Shown here: positions 20,716-33,200 of the stretch, one piece after another | Layout: the number at the start of each line of letters is the position of its first letter | Position numbering within the stretch: position 1 is the stretch's first letter | Assembly: GCA_036924085.1 (NCBI GenBank) | Contig: JAVGWX010000003.1 | Location: forward strand, 114,971,264 to 115,035,263 | DNA from: Ariolimax columbianus | Lineage: Eukaryota > Mollusca > Gastropoda > Stylommatophora > Arionidae | DNA length: 64,000 nucleotides | Direction of reading: 5' to 3' | Translations under genes and position numbers: made by a program | The notes under the pieces: model-generated | Told to the model about the DNA's origin: nothing | The model's input: only the letters and a program-made list of their open reading frames with translations | Database searches by the model: none

Positions 20716-21309
20716 AAAATTGTTTTAGTTGCGCAATGGTAGTCAATTAGGATAAATTCAAATTACATTGGTTTCATTATGTATTCGGCATAGAATAAAT
20801 TTTCAAGTTATATTTATAATGTCACAATTTCTCATTTTTACAAATTTTTATTTTCACATTAGTTACTATTCTTGGCTATTCGTTTTACAAATTGTCCCTT
20901 TTCTCTTCTGATCTTTGGGTAGAAAATACGTCTAACACCTCTAATAGAGAATTGGTAGACACTAAATCCACTATTTTCCTTAATTCATTGAGACTACTTT
21001 CCTTAGTTCATTTATACTATTTCAGTGAAAATTTCATATACGATTCATTTACAAGTATTAAGTTTAAATTTCTCATTATTTGCTGCATTGTGCTATGCAC
21101 TTTGGCTTTGTCTGTATATGTCTGCGCTACAGAACAACTAGAATGCATGTCATCAAATTACTTAAAAGTTCTGGGTTTGCTTCCTGGACAATACAAACTA
21201 CAACAGTCCCGGCTGTAAATGTGTACCTAAATTGCATTTATAAAAGATATGACTACTTGACAGAAAGAACAACGGTCACCCCATTTCACAAAAGTTTTTC
21301 ACTTCATCC
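20716..21309. other. AT-rich, no gene recognised
   Basis: AT-rich sequence with chance ORFs (20892-21218) and no recognisable domain or repeat. Confidence 0.6.
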
Positions 21310-23585
21310 CTGACTGGTGTCTTGCGGCAAAGAATATTGGAAACACCGGACAAAATGACTCCGGACGAACTGACGAATACTAACAAAGGTGTAAACTTGT
21401 CGGCCGCAGAGCTGCTCATCCCCAAAAAACCAATTAAGAGACGAAAATATATCTTGGATGAACCAATGTGTTTGGTTGAAGAAAAAAGGAAAATGACATT
21501 TTAAAATGACAAACAAGTAAAGAACTATACGAAGATTACTCAAAGCAGATAAAAACAACGAGTGAGGCAAGTGAAACAACAATACATAAACGGCATATGT
21601 GAGAGCATGGAAGAAATGCACTAACAGGGATTAAACACAAACACGTTTCTAGAACTGAAAACTCTGACAAACAACAATTTCCTAGAATCTAGTGGAGAAA
21701 TATGTGACAATAAAGGTAACACCATACCAGGACGTAAAGACATCCTCAAATATGTGACAATAAAGGTACACAATACCAGGGCGTAAAGACATCCTCAAAT
21801 ATGTGACAATAAAGGTAACACCATACCAGGGCGTAAAGACATCCTCAAATAAGTGACAATAAAGGTAACACCATACCAGGGCGTAAAGACATCCTCAACA
21901 GGTAAATGGCATTTTGTCAGGAAGTGTATACTGGCATAAATAAGACTACCGTTGATAGCCAACCAGAACAAGAGCTAGACGAAATAGAAAGTCTACCAAG
22001 AATCTTACAACTGGAAAATCATCATGTGACAAAATAACGGCCGGATGATGGAGACAGAGGAGAGACAGCGTCCGAATATATCATGCATTGTGGTACAAGA
22101 TATGGCAAACAGGAATATGGTCTAAACAGTGGGGAAACATTCCTGCCTATACCACTACCAATGACGGTTAACTTGAGGTTATGCACGAATGATCGAACCA
22201 AAACACTCGTTAGTCTTGCCATCGTGATACTGCTACACATCATAAAGGAAAGATTGCAATACAAGTTAGAAACATACATTTATTAAGTCTTTTTTGAAGA
22301 CAGATGCGTGTAATACTTGGAATCCTGGTATTCAAAAAGGCATGTTAATGTCTGTTGCCAAATAGTCGAAGGCTTAGGCTAAACGTAGTATGTATTTGAA
22401 AAACTTCCTGCGGCTTACTAGGCCTGTGGAAGACACAACTCATTTGAGACGACATATTCAACATGAAAATTATGATACAGAAATGTAGAAAATTCAATGT
22501 TGAGCTACATACATGTTTAATCGACTACATAAAAAATGTTGACTGCGTCCAAAGCCTGCTACGAAACATAATAAACATTATAAGTTTCTCTAAACACATT
22601 ACACGCCTTATCGCACAACTGTACCGTGAACAACAGGCTGTCATAAGGATAGACGAAACACATCAGAGTGATTTGCAGTTCAGATTGGAGGGAGACAGGG
22701 TTGTATTTTTTCTGCCTATCAATTCAACATTTCCTCTGAGAACATCACTAGGAACGTCAGAGATGAATCTAGAACGCACACAGCGTGACACATTCAGCAT
22801 CGGGAGATATCAGATGCCGGAAATCAGAAATGCGGACGACACTGTCCTCCTATGGGCGACACAAGCTATACTGGGAAAGGTAATTAAGTCAACTAAAATA
22901 AACAGTGAGGTTCAGAATCTACATTTTAGCACCAAAAAGATAAAAAAGGAATAAACTAAAATTATAATAACATACAAAGTGGTGAACAAATCAATTGTTT
23001 CCATCGATAATGTGGAACTAAAGAATGTAAGTATTTAGGATCCACAATAAAATAATTGTGGGGACTGTTCGATTGAAATCAACCGAATGTTTGCAGTTGC
23101 CACACGCAAAATAATGCAGATGAAAAATGTGTGATACAGCATTAGAGAAGACGAAGATTTCAACTGATTAGGACATGTATTTTTCTTTAAAAAAAAACAT
23201 TGCAAAAAAGATATCTTCGAAATGAAGTGTTATTAGCAGAATATTGAAAACAGAAAGAACAGAGAAGATATCGAATAGAGAAATTTTAGAACAAATATGT
23301 ACAGAAGAAACTGGTTTATAAATAACATCACAAGAAAGAGCAAGGTTACTTCTGTAATATGAAAAAACACAATGGCTTGGAGAGGCAGATAGTGGAAGAC
23401 ATCGTGCCCAGGAAAAGGAGTAGAGGTTTTCCCAGAAGAAGATGGAACTAGGAGATTACTGACACTTTGAAGATGACCCTGTGTAAAGCAGGTAGTCTGG
23501 TTAGAAATCGAGATGTGTTCAGGGCTGCAGTGGAGGAGATTGCGTTCAGAAAAGAATTTGTCACATGACACACATTTGACCTCCA
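21310..23585 (+). pseudogene. RTE/Proto-like LINE relic: linker, RT and C-terminal region
   Basis: Degenerate plus-strand pieces in order. 21640-21900: linker EICDNKGNTIPGRKDIL. About 22090-22280: YKIWQTGIWSKQW then NLRLCTNDRTKTLVSLAIV. 22440-22560: IFNMKIMIQKCRKFN, LIDYIKNVDCV. 22600-22870: LIAQLYREQQAVIRID, NADDTVLLWATQAIL (FADD changed to NADD). 23000-23060: a YLGSTI-like stretch. 23390-23575: RKRSRGFPRRRWN, then MTLCKAGSLVRNRDVFRAAV. Many stops and shifts are present. The C-terminal RGRPRRRW-type motif is typical of RTE-like and related LINEs. The exact clade is uncertain. Confidence 0.72.
21698..21900. repeat. 50-bp array (four copies) in the LINE linker
   Basis: Four near-identical 50-base units containing GTGACAATAAAGGTAACACC and GGGCGTAAAGACATCCTCAA. 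The unit derives from the ICDNKGNTIPGRKDIL coding stretch. The period is not a multiple of three, so the frame shifts at each copy. Confidence 0.88.
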
Positions 23586-23664
23586 GGCACAACCCACTAC
23601 CCCAAATTTTCTCGAACGTCGAAGGTGCAACATGAAGTATTTGTTCACACTCAACCTGTCTTGT

Positions 23665-24450
23665 TCATTTTGATTGATTGGCATCCTGTCAGTCTCGAGA
23701 GACAATGAACTTCATGCTTGAGATGGGACAGTCAGTTATTGCCCATGCTATCGCCGCACACTTCTGGAGTCTGCATCTGTACGCATTGTGTCTTCTCCTG
23801 CTTGCAGGCCAACACACGAAGCCTGCCTCCAGCCGGGTCTGTCTTTGACAAGTTCCACACAGTTGCAGGTGTTTATATCCAACGCTTTCAGATCACGCTT
23901 GCAAAGATCATTGTAGCGGAGAAAAGGTCTGCATTTTTTTCGCTTGCCTGTGGTCAGCTCTCCGTATAAGATATCTTTTGGTATTCGCCCATCCTTTATT
24001 GTGCACACGTGACCAAGCCACCGCTATCGGCGCTGTTAGAGGATCGTAACTAAACTAGAAACCTTTGCACGGCTCAACATGTCGTTGTGTGTCACTCTGT
24101 CGCTCCATTAAATTCCAAGTATGCGCCTCAGGCAGGGCATATGGAAAGCAGTTAGCAGTTTTTCGTGTGAGGAAATACATAGTCCATGTTTTGCTGGCAT
24201 AGAGCAGGGAATTAATCACACATGATCTTTACACATCAATCTATGTGGAGATGGTAATCATGTTGTTATTCCACACTCTCTGTGAGAGCCTGGCAAGTGC
24301 TGATGAGGTCATTCCAAACCGCTTTTGCAGCTCTGCGTCTAATGAAAGGTTGTCGTTGATGATAGTTTCGAGGTAGTTAAAGTGATGTACTATTTCTAGA
24401 TTTTTATCGTTTAAGACAATGTCTGGAGGATCTGCACCCTTGCCATCACT
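23665..24450 (-). pseudogene. RTE LINE relic: RT thumb, C-terminal domain and 3' UTR
   Basis: From 24440 down: VLNDKNLEIVHHFNYL, NLSLDAELQKRFGMTSSALA, RLSQRVWNN, SLLYASKTWTMY. Then 24008-23748: DGRIPKDILYGELTTGKR, RPFLRYNDLCKRDLKALDI. The 3' UTR follows with ATCCTGTCAGTCTCGAGAGA near 23680. This is the standard order of an RTE C-terminus. The part between FADD and the thumb is missing; a SINE sits at that point. Confidence 0.8.
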
Positions 24451-24454
24451 TTCG

Positions 24455-24718
24455 TATTTTGTATGCTGATGGTACGCTAATGGAGCCGCATAGCGCAGTT
24501 ATTAGCGCGCTAGCTTCGCATCTGAGTGGGCTTGAGTTCATTCCCCAGTTAAGGCGGAAATGTTTTTTTTCAGACCTCAACGGGCCCCGGGTCGACCCAG
24601 CCTTAAATGGGTACCAGTTTAGTCCAGGAAGTAAAAGCGTCGAGGGAGAGGAGATGGCTACGGCCCTGATATAGCTGAGCCTTTGATATGTGAGATCGCT
24701 AACACCTCACACCCATAC
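24455..24718 (+). mobile_element. tRNA-derived SINE
   Basis: Starts with a tRNA-like head: A-box-like TAGCGCAGTTATTAGCG and B-box-like GAGTTCATTCCCC. The shared body contains CAGCCTTAAATGGGTACC and GATCGCTAACACCTCACACC. It inserted in the RTE relic at the LFA(DD) motif; part of the RTE is missing on the left side. Related copies are at 36030-36300 and 59777-60047. Confidence 0.8.
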
Positions 24719-24930
24719 GGCGAAGAGCATTTCCAGAGTGACAGTCTCCCTTCTGTTACTTTTTGCTCGCAGTCTGGTTAGATTGAATAATCTCCCATCT
24801 GACCTAGAATGCAGGAAGACCCCTTCTGTGGCTGTTCCAAATGCGTGTTTAAGCACGATGGCAAAGAAATGCCGAATAGAGTCAAAGCCAGGACACAGCC
24901 GTGTTTGATTCCATTGTTAATGTCGAAGGA
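24719..24930 (-). pseudogene. RTE LINE relic: RT core fragment
   Basis: Minus strand carries GIKHGCVLALTLFGI and, in a shifted frame, LKHAFGTATEGVFLHSRSDG then RLFNLTRLRAK and EMLFA, the stretch preceding FADD. It belongs with 23665-24450 across the SINE. Confidence 0.75.
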
Positions 24931-25110
24931 CTCATGTGATATGCGTGTTCCGCGAGATAGGATCATGTGATCTGCTTGTTCCATGAGATAGAATCATGTT
25001 ATCTGATTATAACATGAGATAGGATCATGTGATCTTCTTGTTCCATGAGACAGGAGCATGTCATCTGCTTGTTCCATGATACAAGATAATGTGATCTTCT
25101 GGGGAACACG
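24925..25110. repeat. 31-bp minisatellite next to the RT core
   Basis: Five to six copies of a 31-base unit with GATCATGTGATCTGCTTG and TTCCATGAGA. A single related copy is at about 28405-28440. It lies directly upstream of the GVxQGC RT motif of the minus-strand relic. Confidence 0.85.
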
Positions 25111-25494
25111 AAAGAAGAATCCCCAAAGATTGTAACATAAACACAAATTTGTAAAACAGTCGGTCATCCCCTGAAAACAGCTATTCATATTTGGCAAATC
25201 CTTTCACCAACGGCAACCAAACAAATGGAAAACAATTCTAATTTCCTGCTGATTTCAATCAACGTAAAGTGATGCTCAGCAAACAAAGAACACTTACTAT
25301 CTGACCTTTTGCAGGCAGCGCAGATGCGATGTTCTTTGGTTAAAGAGACCCATCGTGATATCGCTGACCGAAAACCACATGTAGAGGACATGAACCTCAC
25401 TCTAGAGAAATCACACAAACAATACGGCAGTGCCATTTTCACCCCCAGGGCATGGAAATTAAATCTGAGGAAAGCACTTCCAAAATTAATGCTG
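25111..25494. other. No gene confidently recognised
   Basis: 25111-25200 may be decayed RTE RT. The ORFs at 25185-25517 and 25309-25575 show no domain. Confidence 0.5.
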
Positions 25495-25590
25495 ATATAC
25501 TCACAATTCAAACACAATCATACACAATCCAAACACAATCATAGACAATCATACACAATCCAAACACAATCATAGACAATCATACACAAT
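25495..25590. repeat. Short A/C-rich minisatellite
   Basis: Tandem CACAATCCAAACACAATCAT-type units, imperfect. It lies directly before the Jockey-like endonuclease relic. Confidence 0.8.
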
Positions 25591-26790
25591 AACATTCATG
25601 TATAAAGCGCCCAATGAGGCCTTCGTTTTTCGTCTCCGAAAAACCAGGTAATTTTCAATTAGAAAAGATCAGGGAAGTCATGGAAGATTTCAACTGCCAA
25701 CATAGTGCATGTAGAGGAACCAATCCCGCAAACACAGCATATACCAATTTTATGAAGGATTAAACTCGTGGTCAAACCTGTGACGGTGTCTTTTAAAAGA
25801 CGTTTCAATTTCAAACGAGCCAGGTGGATGGTCTTTAGTGGTGACGGATGGTGACATAGTGAAAATCGACTCTAAACCAGGAAACTATGAAGCATTTGTT
25901 GACCTCGTCAACAAAATATTAAAACGATATATCTCAAGAAAATGCAGAAAACAGTACATCACAGGCCTCAATACATGGGTTTGTATGAAAAAGACTCCTT
26001 TGCAGACCAGACTATCATTGCAGGAGAAGAAATAATGCGTTTTATCAGCCTCTTGGACAGAAAGTAGGTACAGGTTAATGGAGAAGTTCGAGATGAAACA
26101 GAACAGCCGACATGCATGGAAATTTATCAAACACCTCAGCCACGATCCAACTGTAGATGCAAATATACAGACATCAATCACTTCCAATCAGATTGCCTTA
26201 CACTTATTGCTTAACGGGACAATCAACCACTTAGGGCGGAAACCCCAAATTAGAAGAGGAGAGGAACACCTAAATGATCTGCTAGGAAAACCATTCCTCA
26301 TTGGAGAACTCAATGAAGTAATCAATAGAACACAAATCAACCCAGTGGCTGAAACAGATAAACTGAGAAAAGAATAAATCAAATATTCTAGAGTCGTGGC
26401 ATTGCTGAAACCTGGGAAAACACCACCAAAAAGCCAACAAACAATTTCAGACCTGTATCACTGCTATGTTATCTATACACAGTTTTTGAAAAAAAGTGTA
26501 TTGGACCGAATCTCAGGCGTTATTGTTCACTGTCGATCCAAGCAAAACATAGGTATTTCCACCTGAAGAACAGGGAAGCAAGAAGACAACTACATATTAA
26601 ATGGCACAGAAAATATCCAAGAACTCATGTGTGGAGCATCGTTTCTACAAAAGTACTTATGTATTGAAATGGACCGCACATTATCTTATAAGACACATTG
26701 AAATGCAGTAAGACAAAAAATCAGTGCAGGAAACAATATAATGCATCAGCTACATGGGGAGCACCCTGTAACAGACCCACTGTTTGCTCT
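25590..26790 (+). pseudogene. Jockey-like LINE relic: endonuclease to RT thumb
   Basis: Pieces in order: NIHVYKAPNEAFVFRLRKTR (endonuclease middle), EVMEDFNCQHSA (GDFN position changed to EDFN), VTVSFKRRFNFKRARW, ISRKCRKQYITGLN. Then 26078-26377: MKQNSRHAWKFIKHLSHDPT, TSNQIALHLLLNGT. At 26395-26420 there is VALLKPGKTPPK. Then comes a jump to MDRTLSYKTH near 26670 and a TWGA motif near 26755. The RT fingers and palm, including FADD, are absent, which points to an internal deletion near 26500-26640. Confidence 0.75.
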
Positions 26791-27690
26791 GGCCGTTATT
26801 CTAACTTAGAACACTATCACACTCATCCACATCATTCATGACCATACTCAGTAAATGACATATCACACAGCAGGTGGCATATTTATTACATAATACTCAT
26901 ATAATAAAAATGAGTAGTGGAATTACAAACACAATACAAATCATCTTAACTAATTATTCTGTTATTATATAAATGTTAATATACATATTACTAAAACGGG
27001 AATTGTAAGCATTAGCTCTTGGAATTCCCAACTATCTAAACCCAGTTCTCTTGCCCTGCAATTACATCACACAGACATCGCCTTAACTGCGTCCTCAAAA
27101 CACCTTATCAAATACTCTTCCTCACTCAAATCCCCTCAGGCGGGCGATCTCGACTTAACTCGTTCACAATGTGTCCTTGCTTACAAACCCACGTTCAGAT
27201 TATCACTTAATGCAAAACTCACACACCTATTTGAGCGATCCTAAACATCCGTCCAACAGTCTATCAATCGCTCCTCTACCTAAGTCGGTGAGTTAAACAT
27301 ACTATCTACATTCAGTCTCTCTTTCTATCCAGCCTCCTCTCCATCCAGCCTCCTCTGCCAAACTTTCTCTCGAGTTATATACACTCAAGCAAAGTCCGAG
27401 CTCGACCAATGGATTTCAGGGAATGACTATATTCAGTCTTATTGGAACGAAACACTTTGCACACCTGTCACTCGTTCTCTAGCAGCAAGTTCCGCTGCCA
27501 TTCCGTCTGTCAATCAATCTCCCCCTACCAAAATCGGAAGGCCAGTGGTCAGTTTCTACCTGTCCACATTCCTTACCCCAACTCTGTTCTCCTTTGTTGA
27601 GACGGTGAGTGACCTTGACACGCATTCAGGTAGCTTTAAGCTTTAACATGTTCAGGTATCAGCATTACCCCTGTCCTAAACTCTCCTTGC
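26791..27690. other. Unassigned 900-bp block between two LINE halves
   Basis: Separates the TWGA motif from the continuing RT C-terminus at 27700. AT-rich at first, then pyrimidine-rich. It may be an insertion (possibly a solo LTR or DNA element), but no terminal repeat or TSD was found by eye. Confidence 0.4.
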
Positions 27691-28400
27691 TCCGGCGGGA
27701 ACTGTTACAACCCACAACGGTGCTCTACACATCGCTCTTGCAATATGTCTCTCAGCAGCATAAATATGCGGCACCTGTATTTAATGCATCTACTCGCGCA
27801 ACACAGGTCAACGTGGCAGTAAATGGGACATGCCGAATTGTGACACTATTCCTTAAACCGACGCCAACAGAAAAGGTCTACACAATCGCTGGTATCGCAC
27901 CTCTGGATATTAGAAGACACGTCATATCTGAAGTTGAAAGACAAAAGCAGTCATGTGATCAAATACACTCTTTTTTTGGACATTCATCAGAAAAAATGCG
28001 ACTGAACTCTTGAAACGTTTTCTGTGGACCCTACATCCCTTAGAACAGATCCCCGAGAGAAACCGAATAGAATGGTGGCGTCAAAAGAACGGTGAAAGTT
28101 GGATGAAGGTTAAAGAACAACTTGCACCAGGACACGGTTTGCCATATCCTACTTAGAGATCTCTGAACAGCTTAAGAACAGGTGTGCACGGATGTGGTTC
28201 TTACCTGAAAAAGTGGGGATATGCAGACCATGAATACTGCGAATGTGTTGCCCTCCAGGACCCTGAACAGCTGATTATACTTGTATATCCTAGAATGCAG
28301 GAATTCTGTACAGTGGGGGACCTTATGGTGGCAAATGAAAGAGCATTCACAGGGGCTAGTTTTTGGACGAAAACTTTGTGAGGTTGCCTGACACGGAAAG
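27691..28400 (+). pseudogene. Jockey-like LINE relic: RT C-terminus
   Basis: Continues the relic of 25590-26790. 27609-28013 includes KYAAPVFNASTRATQVNVAV and LKPTPTEKVYTIAGIAPLDI then RR. 28160-28381 has LNSLRTGVHGCGSYLKKWGY, ECVALQDPEQ and a final VANERAFTGASFW, matching the usual Cys/His-rich Jockey-like tail. Stops separate the pieces. Confidence 0.75.
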
Positions 28401-28484
28401 TATGTAAGAATGTGATCTTCTTGTTCCATGTGATATAATAAACAATAATATGTGGATAAGTTCCATGTAACTGGAAAAAACACA

Positions 28485-28930
28485 AAGGGGGAATATCAAG
28501 ATTGTCATGGAAGATCTAAACGCAAAAGTTGGATCAGGCAACAGCAATTCAGAAATAATTGTGGAGAACAATGATATGACAAACAGTAACGAAATGGGGA
28601 ATGTTTTATCAACTTCTGTGACTTCAATGACCTACTTATTGTAGGCACCATTTTCCCACACATAAGTGGCAATCTGGTGTTCACCAGATGGGCGCACCGA
28701 AAACGAAATTGACCATTTTACCATTGATCGAAAATGTAGACACTACTTAAACGAGGGTTAAGGGAGAAGTAGAGGAAGGATCAGACTACCACATAGTTTT
28801 AAGGAATATGGCAATACATTTGAGGGCTTTTAAAGATACGGTAGTTAAAATAAATCACAAATACAACATGGCAAATTTTTCTAAATAAAAATAGAAATGT
28901 GAAGTTCAAAATAAATGTGATTGCTGGTGC
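28485..28930 (+). pseudogene. RTE-like LINE endonuclease fragment
   Basis: Reads KIVMEDLNAKVGSGN (GDFNAKVG position, with GDF changed to EDL), TIFPHISGNLVFTRWAHRKR, EVEEGSDYHIVLRNMAIHLR (SDHH position now SDYH), KINHKYNMA. Catalytic residues are altered, so it is dead. It resembles the family of 21310-23585. The following 28931-29165 has a 66-residue ORF with no domain. Confidence 0.75.
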
Positions 28931-29166
28931 GGGTAACCTTTATTCGTCAGAGTTAAAAAATGTATTCCAATACTGAGAAAAACCTGGAAGCAACAGTTTT
29001 AGAGTTAATTCTTCCTTTGTATAATCGTAGTAAAGGAACTAAACATAAACTTACTATTAAAAGCCAAATGGCAGTCCGAAAGGGTAGCCATGAAATACAT
29101 GAGACGGCACTTTCTAATGGCGGGCCAGATAGATTTGCAAAACAAAAAGATATGTTTTAGCTACTT

Positions 29167-29558
29167 GGGATCAAGACGCTTAGCAATATATGCGCTGCAG
29201 TGGTCAGCGACACATAGCTGACTGCTAGCGTTAGGGCCAGCGACCGATAGCTGAATGCTAGCGTTAGGGCCAGTCATCCAAAGCTGAATGCTAGCGTTAC
29301 GGTCAGCGAACCAGAGCTGCCAAGATCCTTCTTCACCTTCACATGGTAATACTGGATAACAGGCTGCAACAGAGCAAACTGACTAAGGAGAATGGATCGA
29401 AGAGGAAAGGCTAATCCAATACCAAAAAATGCCTGCTGAATTTGGATGTGTCGGACTGAAATGTGCAAATATCAGTCACGCTCTCCGGACTACATCCTGC
29501 TGCTTGCATTAGCCTTTTCATGGCTTAGTCCCGGGAGATTGAGAACGAGCGAAGAAGA
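29167..29558 (+). mobile_element. SINE (GATCAAGATGC family) with triplicated head segment
   Basis: Begins GGGATCAAGACGC and runs through GCTGCCAAGATCCTTC, GGATAACAGGCTGCA and GAATTTGGATGTGTCGGAC to GATTGAGAACGAGCGAAGAA. The head segment with GCTGAATGCTAGCGTTAGGG is present three times (about 39 bp each, 29215-29305). It is more diverged than the copies at 48674 and 58814. Confidence 0.82.
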
Positions 29559-29949
29559 TCACCAAGATTCCAGTGTACCAGTGCTGCATCAGAGCATTCC
29601 TAATGTGTACTTCTGATCGATCATTCTTTGGTCATAAAGATCATTTCTGCGAACAACTCTCTGGGCAACTCCCCGTGACTAGCATTGCGTGGAGTCTAGA
29701 TGCTCTCGATGTCTTCTTTTGGTCATTACAGACCGTCGATAGAACATGAACTCCGGGTCCGTCGGATCTGTGAAAAGAGCAAAGTGACAACGTGACTAAG
29801 ACAGACGGCCGACGTCATGAGGGAGATATTTGTGATTATTTGAAAGCTAGCTACTAAGAAGAAGCATGTGCCCTGAACCTGTGATGGATTCTGGGATACT
29901 AGCAGCTAAACCAACTTATGCTGCTTCTTTGATAGACACAGAGGAACAA

Positions 29950-30145
29950 ACCAGTATAACCAGATATACACTGGATTGGAACCCACGAGGAAAGACACGA
30001 TTGGAAATGTCAAGAAACATGTGACAGCGAACGATTGAGGAGGAAATCGTTTCAATTGCGGTCTCGTGACTGAACTCGTGAAGACGGCACATAATAAGAA
30101 AAATTGGAGAGCATCTGTTACGGCCAAATGTTCCAACGGGAGCAG
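29950..30145 (+). pseudogene. LINE C-terminal fragment
   Basis: Reads LDWNPRGKTRLEMSRNM then QRTIEEEIVSI, and in another frame VKTAHNKKNWRASVTA. This matches the GKRxxGRPxxTWRRTIEEE...RxxWRxxV tail of RTE/CR1-like LINEs. It is short, frameshifted and isolated. Confidence 0.6.
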
Positions 30146-30294
30146 TCAAAATATGATGATTGCTAGCTCCCGCCCACCTAAACTAGTGTCTCTCTCTGTG
30201 CCTGACGTCCTTTTCTTTACTCTGAAGTATAGTTTCTGTCAAAATGTAATGTCTCAGTTTATCTACTTAAAGTATAACAAAACACCTAATTAGG

Positions 30295-33200
30295 TAGAGG
30301 CAGATACCGCACTAAAACAAAAACTAACGAAACGTACGTTATTACCAATAGGCGACCTTTATTGGGCTCAACGAACAACAATAATAAACTAGCGAATCAT
30401 AAAAAAAGGGAAGAATTAGTAAATGGAGGATAGGAATTTATAAAGGAGTAAAAATGGCACTTCTCCGGAAAACAGGAAATCGTCAAATAGTGCAGCACCG
30501 TTGGGAGGCCGGGTACCAAATGACGGACAAAGACAGGATGGAATGACCAGGAGGCGTATGGAGATAGAAAAGGCCAGATACCAAATGACGGACAAAGACA
30601 GGTTGGAATGACCAGGAGGCGTATGGAGATAGAAAAGGCCGGATACCAAATGACGGACAAAGACAGGATGGAATGACCAGGAGGCGTATGGAGATAGAAA
30701 AGCCCGGATACCAAATGACGGACAAAGACAGGATGGAATGACCAGGAGGCGTATGGAGATAGAAAAGGCCGGATACCAAATGACGAACAAAGACAGGTTG
30801 GAATGACCAGGAGGCGTATGGAGATAGAAAAGGCCGGATACCAAATGACGGACAAAGACAGGATGGAATGACCAGAAGGCGTATGGAGATAGAAAAGGCC
30901 GGATACCAAATGACGGACAAAGACAGGATGGAATGACCAGGAGGCGTTTGGAGATGGAAAAGGCCGGATACCAAATGACGGACAAAGACAGGATGGAATG
31001 ACCAGGAGGCGTATGGAGATAGAAAAGGCTGGATACCAAATGACGGACAAAGACAGGATGGAATGACCAGGAGGCGTATGGAGATAGAAAAGGCCGGATA
31101 CCAAATGACGGACAAAGACAGGATGGAATGACCAGGAGGCGTATGGAGATAGAAAAGGCCGGATACCAAATGACGGACAAAGACAGGATGGAATGACCAG
31201 GAGGCGTATGGAGATAGAAAATGCCGGATAGGCCGATGGCGGTCAAATATGGAAAGTCCAAATGGTGAAATGGGTTAAGACGATAGAGGAAAGCAGACAG
31301 AAGGAGGCGGGTATGAGATGAGGATTAGGAACATGTATGGAATATATTAATGCAATGCCATGGAGGCAGCCAATGCGGGAGATCAGTTTGTTGTCAAGTG
31401 CGAATCCAGAGAAGCAAGAAATTATGTATGTGACACGTAACATCTGCTTTACACCTGTGCCAAGGATCAATGAAATGGGTGGCGATTTGGGAACTGATGC
31501 GTTTATAGAGTTAGGATAAATTGTCAACAAGTAACAGGAGCACGGGATGGTGCTTTGATGACTGGGGGTGATAGTGTGCAAGGAGCTATTGGCCAGCAAG
31601 TCCCTCAGGTTTCTGTCCCGTTATTAGGCGACAAGGGGAGGATCGGGAAAAACCTAAAGAGTGGAAATTTCAGAATAAAGGATATGTAGATGGTAGAATA
31701 GGATGTCCCGGGCAGATGCACAGTCAGGGTAATACATAAGAACAAATTTCACTCAGTCAGAGGGAGGACGGTGAGTGGGAGAGAAGGAATTGTTACTGGA
31801 AATAGGGCATAATTTGCTGGAGGAAGGAAGATAGTGTGGTCTCAAGGTAGAGTCGCGCACGGAGGAAGTCAAGCATCTCGAGGGTCCTGAGAAGGAAGTC
31901 CTCGTCGTCCTGACATAGACTTTGGAGGTGGAGGAGCTGAGCAAGTCGCGACAGGATTGAGGAGGTAGTTGTGGGCGTCAGTGGATTTGTAGTAAACAGT
32001 GGTGGAGAGGCCAGCAGTCGAGATGGAGACGGTCATGTCGAGGAAAGGAACAGACATGAGGGAGACAACAGACGTGAACTATATAGATGGATGGAAGTCA
32101 TTAATAAAGTCAATGAAACTTAAGGCGTCCTTCTCGTGCATGTCATTAATACTAATACCATCATCGATGTGTCGGTAGTACATCAGAGAGAAAGAACCCT
32201 CATACTGATGCAAGATACGGTATTCCAGGTCTCCGGTGAAAAGACACGCGTAGCTGGAGCCAATTTTGATGCCCATAGTTGCGCCGCTGACCTGGTAATA
32301 AAAAACAAATTACCAATGAGCTCAAAGGTGTTAAGGGTAAGGACAAGTTCGGTCAAACGGATGATAGTCGCTGTGGTCAAGAGGTTATGCCACTCGCCTC
32401 TCACAGTGATGAACGGAAACGGTGGGCGATCGAATCCCTCAAGTTTTAAGCGACCCCTGGTCTCACGGGAGGTAAAAACTGAGTGCCTGCATCCCGAGTT
32501 ACCTCCAGTCGACTCGACCAATAGTCTTGCCACTGATCCAAAGTAACTCGAGATAAGAGTGAGATTGATGACCAGCGCAGCTTCTTTCTCACTATATTCC
32601 AAATTCAGAGCACATCACATTATTAAGACAAAACCGTCTGGTGTTGTGGCCACCATCGCGTCGCGCTGAGCAATAACAGATGAAGAGATAGAGAGACTAA
32701 CTCTCTAGTCAAGGAAGGAACGGAGGGCTGAAAGGCCATTCCAGTGGCGTATAGAGGTGAAAAGGGTAAGGACGAGTACAGCCCGACATTTGATAGTAGA
32801 TGTAGAGATAGAGAGCTGATACTCCAGCCGAGTGGGGAATTCAGGTGTAAAGGGAACATATATCAACTAAGAAGAGACGATACGTGTGGTTGGGGTAGGA
32901 CAATGGAGTACAATGGAAGAGTAAGGGGTCAAAGCGTGGTTAGCATCCTTAAATAATGTAGGAAGAGTCTCAATTAGAAACTAGAAGATACTATCAATGA
33001 AGTTAGAAACAAGTTCAGTGGGACACGAACAAGCAGAGAGAAGAGGTTTGTCAAGCTTGTTAGCTTTGTGAATCTTGGGAAACATGTGAAATGAAGGTCT
33101 TCCAAAACAGCTGTCGAAAATTCTGAGGTTCGGAGCGCTAGCCAGAAGGAGGACATTCTGTCATGTCAAGGATTTAAGTGGAGGCCAGAGGGACTTGATA

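Noticed and set aside
30397..31261. Three overlapping 228-281-residue minus-strand ORFs
   Set aside because: All are the 65-bp array, which cycles through the three frames; no independent gene.
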